64,000 nt of DNA from Desulfosarcina ovata subsp. ovata. Lineage in GTDB: Bacteria; Desulfobacterota; Desulfobacteria; Desulfobacterales; Desulfosarcinaceae. Within the stretch, counting starts at the first letter, position 1, and every line of letters begins with the position of its first letter. Made by a program: the position numbers and the translations under genes. The notes below the pieces were generated by a model that worked only from the letters and a program-made list of their open reading frames with translations, did no database searches and had not been told where the DNA came from. The DNA is taken from NCBI RefSeq assembly GCF_009689005.1, contig NZ_AP021879.1:1612001-1676000 (forward strand), written 5' to 3'. This document shows, in pieces, positions 18,128 to 27,601 of this stretch.

Positions 18128-18874
18128 TTAAACACTTTTACCCACATCGTTGATGCTCGTACTGGTGGCCTCATCGGCCGTCTGGATCACTTTTTGATAG
18201 GCTTCAAAAGCCCGCGATGTTTCGATCATCTCCGTCATGGCCTGAATTGTGTTGACGTTGGCAGCTTCCAGATACCCCTGGTTGACCTCAACGAATTCCG
18301 GCCGCTGACCGGCCGCAGCACCGTCTGTAAGGGAGAATCGTCCGTTACCGCTTTTTTCAAGTACACTCGGATCGGCGAACTCAGTCACCTGCAGTTGCCC
18401 TACTTCATCCCCGTCAACGAAAATGGTGCCCTCCAGATCAATTTGAACCTGCCCTTCTTCGAGATTGATGGGGCCGCCTTCACCCAGGACCGCATACCCG
18501 TCCGGGGTAACCAGATTGCCGTCCTCGTCCAAGGTAAAGCTGCCTTGCCGGGTGTACTGAACCCCGTCGGGGGTTTGCACCGAAAAGAAGCCGCTGCCGC
18601 TAATGGCCACATCCAGGGCATTGCCGGTCTGGCGGAGAGCACCCTGGCTAAAATCGATCATGACTTCAAACGGGGGAGCATAAGGTGACAAGGGTTGGGT
18701 CTCATCTTCGGAAAGGGTCTGGACCGTTGATGAGGCAGCCTCACTGACCCTGAAAACAGATTTTTCACCTTTGTACCCGATGGTATTGATATTGGCCACA
18801 TTATTGGCCAGCATTTCCAGGCGAAGCTGCTGAACCATCGCGCCGGATGCGGATAAATACATGCCACCATTCAT
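18128..18874 (-). CDS. flgF: Flagellar proximal rod protein FlgF
   Basis: A 248-residue rod protein with the FlgF/FlgG layout: '[19 protein letters not shown]' at the N-terminus and '[23 protein letters not shown]' at the C-terminus. '[12 protein letters not shown]' near the start is typical for FlgF rather than FlgG. GAGGAG stands eight bases before the ATG, and a sigma-54 promoter candidate lies 46 bases upstream, making it the first gene of a ten-gene operon ending at flgL. Confidence 0.94.
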   Translation of the reverse strand: MNGGMYLSASGAMVQQLRLEMLANNVANINTIGYKGEKSVFRVSEAASSTVQTLSEDETQPLSPYAPPFEVMIDFSQGALRQTGNALDVAISGSGFFSVQTPDGVQYTRQGSFTLDEDGNLVTPDGYAVLGEGGPINLEEGQVQIDLEGTIFVDGDEVGQLQVTEFADPSVLEKSGNGRFSLTDGAAAGQRPEFVEVNQGYLEAANVNTIQAMTEMIETSRAFEAYQKVIQTADEATSTSINDVGKSV

Positions 18875-18920
18875 TCGATCGACTCCTCAGGGATAAACGT
18901 TGACGCCTGCCTGTAGAATA

Positions 18921-18936
18921 AGCACAATCAATGCCA
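18921..18936 (-). promoter_or_regulatory. Sigma-54 promoter candidate for flgFGAHIJMNKL
   Basis: On the minus strand the sequence reads TGGCATTGATTGTGCT, with the required GG and GC exactly ten bases apart and five of six -24 bases matching TGGCAC. It lies 46 bases upstream of the flgF ATG. Confidence 0.7.
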
Positions 18937-19086
18937 TCCAAACGAATTAATTTGCAACATTATTTAAAGCAGTTAGATTCCATATTACAAATGCTCGCGG
19001 GAAAAAATAGCCGGTCGGCAACAAGTGCCGCACCGGCCGATTCGAAATAAGCGTCGTGTTCACGGCCACGCGAGCCATCTTAGATC

Positions 19087-19740
19087 TTAGGCCGCATTCA
19101 GGCGTATCATCATGGCGACTTCCGCCTCAGGCAGGTGCAACTCATCGGCAATCGTTGTCACATCCATGCCGCTTTTGGCCATGGGCAGGATCTGATGGTA
19201 ATCGGACACCGGCGGCTCAGCTACCGGTGCGGCGGCAGGCTGATGTGGATGAACGGCCGCTTCAACAACGGCGGCCTTGGCTTGATCAAACGATGGAAGG
19301 AATTGGTCAGGTGTCAACGGTTTCGATGGTTCGCTCATCTTGCATGGATCGCTGGAAGGAACTTGAGCCGTCTGCAATTGAACCGGATCCTCCTCAACTG
19401 GCGTTAACGCCACGTCTTCCTGAAAAGAGGTCTTCTGACTGTTCAAATTTTCCACCGCTTCATTGATCGACGGATTCATGACAAAAGCGCCCAGTTTTTG
19501 TCGCTCCGCCTCAATGGTTTGGCTCAATGCCGCCAATACGGTATCGATTTTCTGGCTCATCAGGAAAACCAGTGCCCGATGTTCAAGTTCATGCTGGGAA
19601 CCGGTCTCATTTTCTTCAATGCAGCTGGTCAGCCTTCCGGCAGAAGCCAATTTACTGCGGAAGACAACAACTGCCAGCCAACTCCCAATCAGTAGTATGG
19701 CAAGGATAACACCGCAGATTTCATAACTGAGATGAAGCAT
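19087..19740 (-). CDS. SwrB-like membrane protein downstream of fliA, function unknown
   Basis: A 217-residue protein with an outside-facing N-terminal membrane segment (about 8-29, 'VILAILLIGSWLAVVVF'), a Glu/Gln-rich coiled middle, a Pro/Ala linker and a C-terminal helix-turn-helix-like end 'MDVTTIADELHLPEAEVAMM'. This layout and the position directly after fliA in an flhA-flhF-flhG-fliA run match Bacillus SwrB, which activates the flagellar export gate and follows sigD there. Orthology is inferred from layout and synteny only. AGAGG precedes the ATG. The next gene begins a separate sigma-54 unit. Confidence 0.6.
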   Translation of the reverse strand: MLHLSYEICGVILAILLIGSWLAVVVFRSKLASAGRLTSCIEENETGSQHELEHRALVFLMSQKIDTVLAALSQTIEAERQKLGAFVMNPSINEAVENLNSQKTSFQEDVALTPVEEDPVQLQTAQVPSSDPCKMSEPSKPLTPDQFLPSFDQAKAAVVEAAVHPHQPAAAPVAEPPVSDYHQILPMAKSGMDVTTIADELHLPEAEVAMMIRLNAA

Positions 19741-19797
19741 GTTTAACCTCTTGTGATACGGTTTTCGGTTGGCAACGGTCGCTTTACCGGCAATTGC

Positions 19798-20556
19798 TTA
19801 TTCTTCCAAAAGCCCATCCCGGCGGAGTTTGCTCCTGAGCCGGATGATGGCCTGGGCATGGATCTGGGAGACCCGCGACTCCGTGATGTTGAGCACCTGG
19901 CCGATCTCTTTCATGGTTAACTCATCGGAATAGTAAAGAGAGATGACCAGTTTTTCTTTTTCGGGCAACAGGTCTATATTTTTGGCGATTGTTGACTTGA
20001 TTTCTTTCATGGTGGTCAGGGAAAGTGCGTCACTGGCATCCCCACTGGCCAGTTGCCCGGATATGGAAGTCCCCTCGCTGTGGGAGGTGTAGCCAACCTC
20101 CTCAAAACTGACGAATGAGATGCTGGACATGCGTTTGACTTTGTAAAACTGTTCCAGGTCCATATCCATCTCTTCAGCAACCTCTTCATCCGTCACATCG
20201 CGCCCCAGCTTCTGCTCCAGCTTGAGGTACGCTTTTTCCAGGTCACGGATTTTTCGCCGCGTGGTTCGTCCCAGAAAATCACGTGACCGAAGTTCGCTCA
20301 AAACGGCGCCTTTGATGCGAAATACCGCATAGGTGATAAACTTGTTGTCACGGGAAGGGTCATACCGTTCAATGGCCTGAATCAACCCGATGACCCCGAC
20401 GTTGATCAGGTCATCCACTTCAATGGTGGCCGGCAGATGCACGGCAATGCGATTGACGATCCGCTTCACATAAGGAAGGTATTCGCTGATGATCTGATTT
20501 CGTAAAAGATGGTTGTCTTTCCCGAAGTTTTCTTCTCGCTGTTGTGCAAGATCCAT
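19798..20556 (-). CDS. fliA: Sigma-28 flagellar sigma factor FliA
   Basis: A 252-residue sigma-70 family protein of FliA/WhiG type. Region 2 has 'VDDLINVGVIGLIQAIERYDPSR' and 'FITYAVFRIKGAVLSELRSRD'; region 4 has 'SLYYSDELTMKEIGQVLNITESRVSQIHAQA'-type sequence (key parts: LTMKEIG and TESRVSQIH). It directs RNA polymerase to late flagellar promoters such as the one before fliC. FlgM, its inhibitor, is encoded at 13.7-14.0 kb. GGAG stands seven bases before the ATG. Confidence 0.96.
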   Translation of the reverse strand: MDLAQQREENFGKDNHLLRNQIISEYLPYVKRIVNRIAVHLPATIEVDDLINVGVIGLIQAIERYDPSRDNKFITYAVFRIKGAVLSELRSRDFLGRTTRRKIRDLEKAYLKLEQKLGRDVTDEEVAEEMDMDLEQFYKVKRMSSISFVSFEEVGYTSHSEGTSISGQLASGDASDALSLTTMKEIKSTIAKNIDLLPEKEKLVISLYYSDELTMKEIGQVLNITESRVSQIHAQAIIRLRSKLRRDGLLEE

Positions 20557-20710
20557 AGTAAGGCTCCATGTTTAGGAATTCTTCCGTTAAACGTCGCTTT
20601 CCATCCGCCCTCCGGACCGGTGGATATCGAAGGGGAATGTGGCCTTTCTGGCCGCATGCATGGTAAAAAATTAGCTGCAAAAACGAAAGCCGGTTATCCT
20701 TGGCGTATGC

Positions 20711-21598
20711 TCACATAATGTCCTGCCAGATCAGCGGGCGGTTTTCCTGCCGCTGAAGCATGGGTTGCGAACGAATCAGCTTATGGGCCAGTTCGCTGAA
20801 GTTTCGACTGGCATGCGTCATGGGTGCCCATTCACTGACGACTTTTTGCTTGCGCACGCCAGCTTTAACATTATCATCAGCCACGACACTGCCAAAATGC
20901 TCAACCGATATATCCAGGAAACGATTGGTTACCAGACACAGCTGACGGCTGACATCTTCTGCTTCTTTGCTATTTCTCACTTGATTGACCAGCAGACGAA
21001 AATTTTTCTCCTGATATTTTACCGAAAGAATTTTCATCAGTGCATAGGCATCTGTAATTGAGGTTGGCTCAGGAGTAACCACAACCATTATTTCATTTGC
21101 CGATGCGTTGAAATAGAGCACATTTGAAGAGATGCCGGCGGCGGTGTCAATGAGGACGATATCGTAACTGTTGAGCATTGCATTCAGCTCATTGAAAATT
21201 TCCAATTTCTGCAAAAATGTCAGGCGAGTCAATTCCTGAATGCCCGACGAGGCCGGCAGGATCTTCAGATTGCCGGGGCCGCTGACAATAATTTCGGGCA
21301 GCGTTTTGACGCCCTCGATAACATGGCCAAGGTTGTAGCGGGGAGTCAGCCCCAAAAGCACATCCAGGTTCCCAAGGCCCAGATCCGCATCGAAAATCAG
21401 TACCCGTTTACCGGCCTTGCACAGGGCATATCCCAGATTGGCCACAATGTTGGTTTTACCAACCCCCCCCTTCCCGCTGGTAATGGCTATTACCCTGGCC
21501 GGCTCCTTTTGTAAGGCACCCTTTGTTGATGAAGAAAGTCTTTGCTTTCTTTTCTGATTCAGATTGATGATCTGGCCTGCTTTTTCGAAAGTTGGCAT
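20711..21598 (-). CDS. flhG: FlhG (FleN/YlxH) MinD-like ATPase
   Basis: A 295-residue ATPase with the deviant Walker A 'SGKGGVGKTNIVANLG', the switch region 'IFDADLGLGNLDVLLGL' and 'IDTAAGIS'. FlhG sets flagellar number by acting on FlhF and, in Pseudomonas and Vibrio, by restraining the sigma-54 master activator. The C-terminus has a basic, amphipathic character near 'SELAHKLIRSQPML', suitable for membrane contact. It follows flhF by 18 bases. The N-terminal extension ahead of the Walker motif (about 33 residues) could hold the FlhF-activating peptide. Confidence 0.94.
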   Translation of the reverse strand: MPTFEKAGQIINLNQKRKQRLSSSTKGALQKEPARVIAITSGKGGVGKTNIVANLGYALCKAGKRVLIFDADLGLGNLDVLLGLTPRYNLGHVIEGVKTLPEIIVSGPGNLKILPASSGIQELTRLTFLQKLEIFNELNAMLNSYDIVLIDTAAGISSNVLYFNASANEIMVVVTPEPTSITDAYALMKILSVKYQEKNFRLLVNQVRNSKEAEDVSRQLCLVTNRFLDISVEHFGSVVADDNVKAGVRKQKVVSEWAPMTHASRNFSELAHKLIRSQPMLQRQENRPLIWQDIM

Positions 21599-21616
21599 TA
21601 CCGTATCGTCTCCAGG

Positions 21617-23044
21617 TTAAAGGGCACTTGCGCGTTGATAAGCGTAAGGTTGGAACATTGGTGATTTGGTCATGCCCATACTGCAGCATGCCCGGCAGGG
21701 TTTAAAGCCCTCGTCGATGGCTTGATCGATGCTTTCGAACACAATGATGTTCTCTGCATTGATTCGTTTGACCGATTTGCAGCTCGGGTGATGAAACAAT
21801 TCTGAATTCCGGTTGGCAAGGTATTGAACCTCCGTTTCCACTTCCGGTTCAGTCGGGACGGGCACCGTTTTTTGCCTATGCCCAAGCGGTGTCGATGGAT
21901 TTGCTTCTGCCTCCCGATCTTCAAAAAAGCATGGTTTTGAAGCTGCTTTGGGTTCCCGGCAGGGCACCTTGAAACCGTCAAACAGATCGACACCGACACT
22001 ATGGAAAGCGGTGACCAGATGCGTGGTTTGATAAAGTTCCGTAGCCGCAGCGTTGTGGTCGTATTCGTCCAGGTGGGTGGGCAGCAGGCGATTGACATCC
22101 AAAACGGAAAAGCTTTTGACGGCAGCAGCAACTACCGCCTGGCGAACGGAGGCATTGACCACCAGATGAATTTCGTCAGGATTGGCACATTCCAGCAGGT
22201 TACGGACGGCGTCAAACATGGTCCGATCCGTTTTACCCATGCCTGGCGTGTCGATCAAGACCACATCATGCTTCGAATAGTCAGCCAGGACATCCTGCAA
22301 CTGGTCGGCATTTCGAACGAGAACAAACGGCAGGTTCATAATCTTGGCGGCATTTTCCAAAAGTGTATTCGCACCCAGCCGAAACCGGTCCAAGCTGATC
22401 AGGCCGGTGCTTTTATTCTCAACTTTCCGGCAGTGCTGAGCCAGTTTCGCCACCATGCTGCTCTTTCCCGCTCCGGAAGGGCCGACAAAAGCGATTCGCT
22501 GCTGAGCGGTCTGATGTCGGTAAAAGGGCTCCGCAAAAATTGGGGCCGCTTTCGGGTCGCTGTCCATGGATTCTTTGTTCAGGCCTTCGGACCTCGACAT
22601 CTGCGTGCCACCATAGCGTCGCAGCGCCGAAAGTGCGGAGACCAGTCGCTGGGCTTCCGAAAAAGATTCGGATTTGACACGTTGTTCTGAACGGTCCGGC
22701 ATTTTTTCGTCCTTTTCCGTTGGTGGTGGATCCACTGCCGGCTGATTTGAAGACAGCGCGCGCAATGAGGGCGATGCAGTGGACAACGAAACCCGGTCCG
22801 CGGGTGGTGGTGCATCATCAAGTTGCTCCGACAAAAGGCCTGAAAATGGTTTGGACGACCTGATTTCTTTGACCTGATAATCCATTGCCGCGGTGATGAC
22901 GACGTGCTTTTTCCTCAGTGCACCGAAAAATCCGCCGGAGCGGGCTTCTTTTGCCGATAAGATAACAGCATCATCGCCAAACTCACGTTTGACCATCCGA
23001 AGTCCATCGTTCATATCGGCAGCTTCAAAGCGCTTAATCTGCAT
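21617..23044 (-). CDS. flhF: FlhF, SRP-type GTPase with a C-terminal Ada-type zinc module
   Basis: A 475-residue protein. The N-terminal 'MQIKRFEAADMNDGLRMVKREFGDDAVILS' region (standard FlhF start, residues 1-30) is followed by a basic/Pro-rich linker and an NG GTPase domain with 'GPSGAGKSS' as G1 and 'IDTPGMGKTD' as G3. G1 usually reads GPTGxGKTT and the G4 TKxDE appears here as THLDE, so nucleotide binding may be altered. After residue 400 the chain continues with an Ada-like metal-binding module: H418/H419, C422, C450 and C453. FlhF places the flagellum at the pole. The ATG at 23044 has GGAG upstream and overlaps flhA by 11 bases. Confidence 0.9.
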   Translation of the reverse strand: MQIKRFEAADMNDGLRMVKREFGDDAVILSAKEARSGGFFGALRKKHVVITAAMDYQVKEIRSSKPFSGLLSEQLDDAPPPADRVSLSTASPSLRALSSNQPAVDPPPTEKDEKMPDRSEQRVKSESFSEAQRLVSALSALRRYGGTQMSRSEGLNKESMDSDPKAAPIFAEPFYRHQTAQQRIAFVGPSGAGKSSMVAKLAQHCRKVENKSTGLISLDRFRLGANTLLENAAKIMNLPFVLVRNADQLQDVLADYSKHDVVLIDTPGMGKTDRTMFDAVRNLLECANPDEIHLVVNASVRQAVVAAAVKSFSVLDVNRLLPTHLDEYDHNAAATELYQTTHLVTAFHSVGVDLFDGFKVPCREPKAASKPCFFEDREAEANPSTPLGHRQKTVPVPTEPEVETEVQYLANRNSELFHHPSCKSVKRINAENIIVFESIDQAIDEGFKPCRACCSMGMTKSPMFQPYAYQRASAL

Positions 23045-25145
23045 CTGAGGTCTCCACGGTTCCAACGATTTGTATTTTTACACTGCTCATAATTTCATCA
23101 TACGACAAGACGGTCAGCCCGGGAACAAACCGATCAGCCAGTTTCTTAAGATGGCCCCGAATCTGTGCCGAGCAGACAAGCAGGGGCGAAGCGCCCAAAT
23201 GTTTGAAGTCTTCTATTTTCACACTCAGGTCGTCCATCATGGATTTGGCATAAACCGGATCAATGGCCAGAAACATCCCCTGATCGGTTTTCTGCAAAGA
23301 CTCAGAGACCTTCTTTTCAACCTTCTGGTTGAGGGTAAGGACATACAACTTGCCGTCTTCCGCCTGATGCATGCGGGTAATGGTCCGGGCCAATGACTGT
23401 CGAGCATGTTCGGTGAGAATATCCAGTTTTTTGGTTGACGGCGCCCAGTCGGCCAGCGTTTCCATAATGGTCAGCATGTCGCGAACCGGCACCTGTTCCT
23501 GAAGTAAATTTTGCACGATCCGTACCACGCCGCCCAAGGACATGAGGTTGGGAACCAGTTCCTCCACCACCTTGGGATGGCTGGCCTTAAGCGTGTCGAG
23601 CATCTTCTGAACTTCCTGGCGCCCGACCAATTCGTGGGCATGCCGGCGAATCACATCCGAGATATGAGTGGTCAGAATGGTTGCCAGATCCACGACAGTA
23701 TATCCCTTGGCGCTGGCATCTTCACGCGCGCCGGGTTTGATCCAAAACGCCTCAAGCCCATAGGTGGGTTCCCGGGTGGCGACCCCGCTGATTTTTTCAT
23801 CAGCTCCGCCGGGATTCATCGCCAGAAGGTGATTGATCATCAGATCGCCACTGGCCACCTCGATGCCCTTGAGCAAAATGGAGTAGCCACCCGGTTTCAG
23901 TTTCATGTTGTCCTGAATATGAATGGAGGGCACCACGATTCCGATTTCCTGGGCAATCTGCCGGCGGATCGACTTGATGCGTTCGAGAAGCTCACCATTC
24001 TGCTCCACATCCACCAGCGGAATCAAGCCATACCCGACCTCAAGGGCCATCACATCCACCGGCGGGAGAGGCTTGAACGTTTCCGGTGGTTTTTCCTCGG
24101 CTTTTTTCTGTGTCTGCAGGGAAAGCTCCCGAGCCTCTTCCTGCCGGGCCTGTTGGGTCTGGAAGACCAGGTAGGCCACCAGGCCCGCAGTCGCGGATAA
24201 AATCAGGAAGGGAATGGTCGGCATTCCCGGTACCAGACCGAAACAGAAAAGAATCACCGCCGCCACCATGAACGCCCGCGGCTGTACCAACAGCTGACGT
24301 CCAATCTCCGTTCCCAGGTTATTCTCGGCACCGGCCCGGCTGACGACGATACCCGCCGCCGTGGATATGATCAACGCCGGGATCTGGCTGACCAGTCCGT
24401 CTCCGACAGTCAGCAGCGTATAGGTCTGTGCCGCGTCGGCAAAGTTCATGTCCTTCTGAAAAACACCAATGGCCAGACCGGCCAAAATGTTGACCATGGT
24501 GATGATGATCCCGGCAACCGCATCGCCGCGCACAAACTTGTTGGCACCATCCATGGCACCGTAATACTCCGCTTCACTACTGATCTGCTGACGGCGCTCC
24601 CGGGCCTCGCCCTCGTCAATCAAGCCGGCATTCAGGTCCGCATCGATGCTCATCTGCTTGCCGGGCATGGCGTCCAGGGTAAAGCGGGCGGCCACTTCGG
24701 CAATACGCCCGGCACCCTTGGTGATAACCATAAAATTGATCACCACGAGAATAATAAAAACAATAAAGCCGACAACATAGTTTCCACCCACGACAAAGCT
24801 GCCGAAAGCCATGATTACCGATCCCGCGGCGTGGGTACCCTCGTTGCCATGGAGCAGGATGAGCCTTGTGGAAGCCACGTTCAAGGAAAGCCGGAAAAGC
24901 GTGGAAACCAGAAGAAGTGAAGGAAAAGAAGACAACTCCAACGGTTTAAGGATGTACATCCCCACCAGCAGAATGATCATCGATAGGGTGATATTGAAAG
25001 AGAGAAACAGGTCGAGAAGCATTGACGGAATGGGGATAACCATGACCATGAGAATGGACATGACGGCAAAGCCCATCAATACGTCAGTGTTGTTCGTAAC
25101 AAAGGAAAATCGGTCGAGAACCTGTTTTCTTGCGGCTATTTCCAT
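23034..25145 (-). CDS. flhA: Flagellar export gate protein FlhA
   Basis: A 703-residue protein of normal FlhA length. Eight membrane segments occupy the first 330 residues, including the conserved FHIPEP-type loop 'FTLDAMPGKQMSIDADLNAG'. The C-terminal cytoplasmic domain contains the substrate/chaperone platform, with 'GYTVVDLATILTTHISDVIRRHA'-type sequence around residue 480 (key: VVDLATILTTH). FlhA forms the nonameric ring of the type III export gate and couples proton flow to export. No clear Shine-Dalgarno is seen before the ATG. A sigma-54 candidate lies 49 bases upstream, so flhA heads flhA-flhF-flhG-fliA-(SwrB-like). Confidence 0.97.
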   Translation of the reverse strand: MEIAARKQVLDRFSFVTNNTDVLMGFAVMSILMVMVIPIPSMLLDLFLSFNITLSMIILLVGMYILKPLELSSFPSLLLVSTLFRLSLNVASTRLILLHGNEGTHAAGSVIMAFGSFVVGGNYVVGFIVFIILVVINFMVITKGAGRIAEVAARFTLDAMPGKQMSIDADLNAGLIDEGEARERRQQISSEAEYYGAMDGANKFVRGDAVAGIIITMVNILAGLAIGVFQKDMNFADAAQTYTLLTVGDGLVSQIPALIISTAAGIVVSRAGAENNLGTEIGRQLLVQPRAFMVAAVILFCFGLVPGMPTIPFLILSATAGLVAYLVFQTQQARQEEARELSLQTQKKAEEKPPETFKPLPPVDVMALEVGYGLIPLVDVEQNGELLERIKSIRRQIAQEIGIVVPSIHIQDNMKLKPGGYSILLKGIEVASGDLMINHLLAMNPGGADEKISGVATREPTYGLEAFWIKPGAREDASAKGYTVVDLATILTTHISDVIRRHAHELVGRQEVQKMLDTLKASHPKVVEELVPNLMSLGGVVRIVQNLLQEQVPVRDMLTIMETLADWAPSTKKLDILTEHARQSLARTITRMHQAEDGKLYVLTLNQKVEKKVSESLQKTDQGMFLAIDPVYAKSMMDDLSVKIEDFKHLGASPLLVCSAQIRGHLKKLADRFVPGLTVLSYDEIMSSVKIQIVGTVETSDAD

Positions 25146-25194
25146 GGCAAATGATGATGCTCCCTGGTATCGGTGTTATTCAATCTCACTCCCA

Positions 25195-25210
25195 AGCATT
25201 TTTCATGCCT
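25195..25210 (-). promoter_or_regulatory. Sigma-54 promoter candidate for flhA-flhF-flhG-fliA
   Basis: Minus-strand AGGCATGAAAAATGCT keeps GG and GC ten bases apart; the first base of the -24 element deviates. It lies 49 bases upstream of the flhA start in a 243-base gap after flhB. Confidence 0.5.
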
Positions 25211-25388
25211 ATCACCGAACATCGCTTGTAAGGCAAAACTCAAGGCATCATATCTTTTTGTTTTAATTTATTTTTTATTAAGATTGCGCCAACAAAAAAT
25301 GTAACCCGTCAGCGTTGTTTTGGCGTGGACGTCGCTGTTTCCCAAAGGAGTGTCAATTTCTTGGCTCCATGAAGGGACGGTCGATCCG

Positions 25389-26459
25389 TCAACCCTGAAC
25401 GAGTCCCTTCAGGCGGTAGACATAGGCAAGAATTTCAGCCACGGCCCGGTACATGTCCGCGGGAATGAAATCACCAATTTCAGTGGATTTGAAAAGGGTT
25501 CTGGCCAAAGGCTTGTTTTCCACCATGGGTACATCGTTTTCCTCGGCGAGGGCTTTGATCTTCTGGGCCACAAACCCAGCGCCTTTGGCCACCACAGTTG
25601 GCGCATGCATCCCGTCTTCATATTGAATGGCAATGGCCAGATGGGTGGGGTTGGTAATAACAACGGTGGCCCCGGGGACCGCTTCCATCATCCGCTGCCG
25701 GGCCATTTCGCGTTGCACGGACCGGATTCTGGCCTTCACCTTTGGGTCGCCTTCACTTTGTTTATGTTCGTCCTTGACCTCCTGCTTGGACATCTTCAGA
25801 TCTTCCTGGTGTTGCCACTTGGTGTAGGCAAAATCCAGAACCGCCATCAGAAAAAGAACCATACATGTATAGAGGCCGATTTGAAACGAGGCCTGACCGA
25901 TAAAAATCACAATGGCGCCGATGCTCAATTGCATGAGTCCGGGGATCTGGTCGAGATAGCGTTGCGTTACCGCGTAGGCGACACCGCCGATAATCAACAG
26001 TTTGATGACGGATTTGAGCAGTTCCACCAGTGAGCGAAGGGAAAAGAACTTCTTTATACCGCTGATCGGATTCAACTTGGCGAGATCCGGCGTCAACTTC
26101 TCACCGGTAAAAAGAAAACCGAACTGGGCCACATTGCCGATCACACCGGCGGTCATTGCCACCAGCATCAAAGGGATCAAGATAAGAATAGTATTGGAAA
26201 ACAAATCCCAAAAGAGGGTGTGCATGGTTTCCGGAGCCATATTAAGGGTACCGGCACGCTGGTAGATGATGCGCATCAGCCCGATCAGGCGGCCCAGCAT
26301 CCAGGAGCCGCCAAAATAGAGCACGCCAACGCCCCCTGAGAGTACCAAAACCGAGGGGATCTCCCGGCTGCTGGCCACATTGCCCTTTCGACGGGCCTCT
26401 GACAGTTTTTTACCGGTCGGCTGTTCGGTTTTGTCCTGACTCTGATCCCCGCCTGCCAT
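25389..26459 (-). CDS. flhB: Flagellar export specificity protein FlhB
   Basis: A 356-residue membrane protein with four membrane segments (about 30-210) and a cytoplasmic C-terminal domain. The autocleavage site NPTH is present in 'VVITNPTHLAIAIQYE'; cleavage there switches export from hook to filament subunits under FliK control. The N-terminus 'DKTEQPTGKKLSEARRKGN' is typical. It starts three bases after fliR and closes the fliL-flhB operon. Confidence 0.97.
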   Translation of the reverse strand: MAGGDQSQDKTEQPTGKKLSEARRKGNVASSREIPSVLVLSGGVGVLYFGGSWMLGRLIGLMRIIYQRAGTLNMAPETMHTLFWDLFSNTILILIPLMLVAMTAGVIGNVAQFGFLFTGEKLTPDLAKLNPISGIKKFFSLRSLVELLKSVIKLLIIGGVAYAVTQRYLDQIPGLMQLSIGAIVIFIGQASFQIGLYTCMVLFLMAVLDFAYTKWQHQEDLKMSKQEVKDEHKQSEGDPKVKARIRSVQREMARQRMMEAVPGATVVITNPTHLAIAIQYEDGMHAPTVVAKGAGFVAQKIKALAEENDVPMVENKPLARTLFKSTEIGDFIPADMYRAVAEILAYVYRLKGLVQG

Positions 26460-26462
26460 GGC

Positions 26463-27251
26463 TCACCCGCTGCCTCCCATCAGCCGCATCAGATCGAACA
26501 GGGTGATCCGGTAGGATGCAAACAGATGGATTAGGAAGGTGGTCAGATAAGGCGCGGAAATCATCATAAAAAACAGACCGATAACAATTTTCAACGGCAT
26601 GGCAACAATAAAAATGTTCATCTGCGGAACCGTCCTTGCCACCAGGCCGAGCCCGACACTGGTGATCAGCATGACCGCAATCAGGGGAGCACCCACCTTA
26701 ATGGCCACAACAAACATATTGGCCGCCAGTTTCATCATCTTACTCACCAGTTGCGGACCGATATGGATGAACAGGGGAGGAATAATGCTGTAACTCTCCA
26801 CCAATGCCGAGAAAAACATATGATGGGCGTTGATGGATAAAAAAATCAACATGGCCGTCAGGTTGTAGAACTGTCCCAGGATGGGGACCTGGGTGCTGGT
26901 GGCCGGATCGACCACATTGGCAATGGCAAATCCCATCTGATAGCCGGCAATCTGTCCGGCCAGCTGGATACCGGCAAACAGCAACTTCACGGAAAGACCG
27001 ATGGTCACGCCGATGCCAACTTCAGAAATCACGCCGAAGGTCAGAATAATCAGGTTAAGATCTCCCAGGTTGACCGTCATCCGGATCGTGGGAAACATCA
27101 GAATACTGACGGCCAGCGCCAGTCCCGCCTTGAAGGTCGCCGGAATACTGGATGTATCGAGAATCGGCGCACTGAAAACAATACCGGCTACCCTGAGAAA
27201 AATCAGAAGTACACCGTAAACGGCATCAATGGGGAGATTCAGGGTTGCCAT
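26463..27251 (-). CDS. fliR: Flagellar export gate protein FliR
   Basis: A 262-residue protein with about six hydrophobic segments and little soluble sequence, as in FliR. Family features include 'FLRVAGIVFSAPIL' near the N-terminus and 'ALVESYSIIPP' in the middle. FliR joins FliP and FliQ in the helical export gate core. It ends three bases before flhB and starts 66 bases after fliQ. Confidence 0.95.
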   Translation of the reverse strand: MATLNLPIDAVYGVLLIFLRVAGIVFSAPILDTSSIPATFKAGLALAVSILMFPTIRMTVNLGDLNLIILTFGVISEVGIGVTIGLSVKLLFAGIQLAGQIAGYQMGFAIANVVDPATSTQVPILGQFYNLTAMLIFLSINAHHMFFSALVESYSIIPPLFIHIGPQLVSKMMKLAANMFVVAIKVGAPLIAVMLITSVGLGLVARTVPQMNIFIVAMPLKIVIGLFFMMISAPYLTTFLIHLFASYRITLFDLMRLMGGSG

Positions 27252-27317
27252 TTTATCTGTCCATCATCGCCGTTCTGGGTTCCGATGCCATCTGGCAGCT
27301 TTGATCGGCGGCACCAA

Positions 27318-27587
27318 TCAGCGAATGTAGTTGGGCAAATTGAGAAACAGGTTCTGGGTGAACCCGACAATCATTTTTATCATCCACGGGAAAAAAAACA
27401 GCAGGGCCAGGGCCACCCCAATCATCTTGGGAACAAATACCATGGTCATTTCGTTGATCTGGGTGGCGGCTTGAAACATGCTGACCAACACACCGGTAAT
27501 CAGCCCCACGGCGAGCATGGGCGAGGCGAGCAGAATGGCGGTTTTGATGGCCTGCAAAAAAAAGCTGGTAACAAACTCAGGCGTCAT
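27318..27587 (-). CDS. fliQ: Flagellar export gate protein FliQ
   Basis: An 89-residue protein made of two membrane hairpin segments with the conserved 'PMLAVGLITGVLVSMFQAATQINEMT' region (key: GxxVSxxQAxTQI). FliQ is the small subunit of the FliPQR gate. It lies 14 bases after fliP. Confidence 0.97.
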   Translation of the reverse strand: MTPEFVTSFFLQAIKTAILLASPMLAVGLITGVLVSMFQAATQINEMTMVFVPKMIGVALALLFFFPWMIKMIVGFTQNLFLNLPNYIR

Positions 27588-27601
27588 GACGATTTTCCCC
27601 T

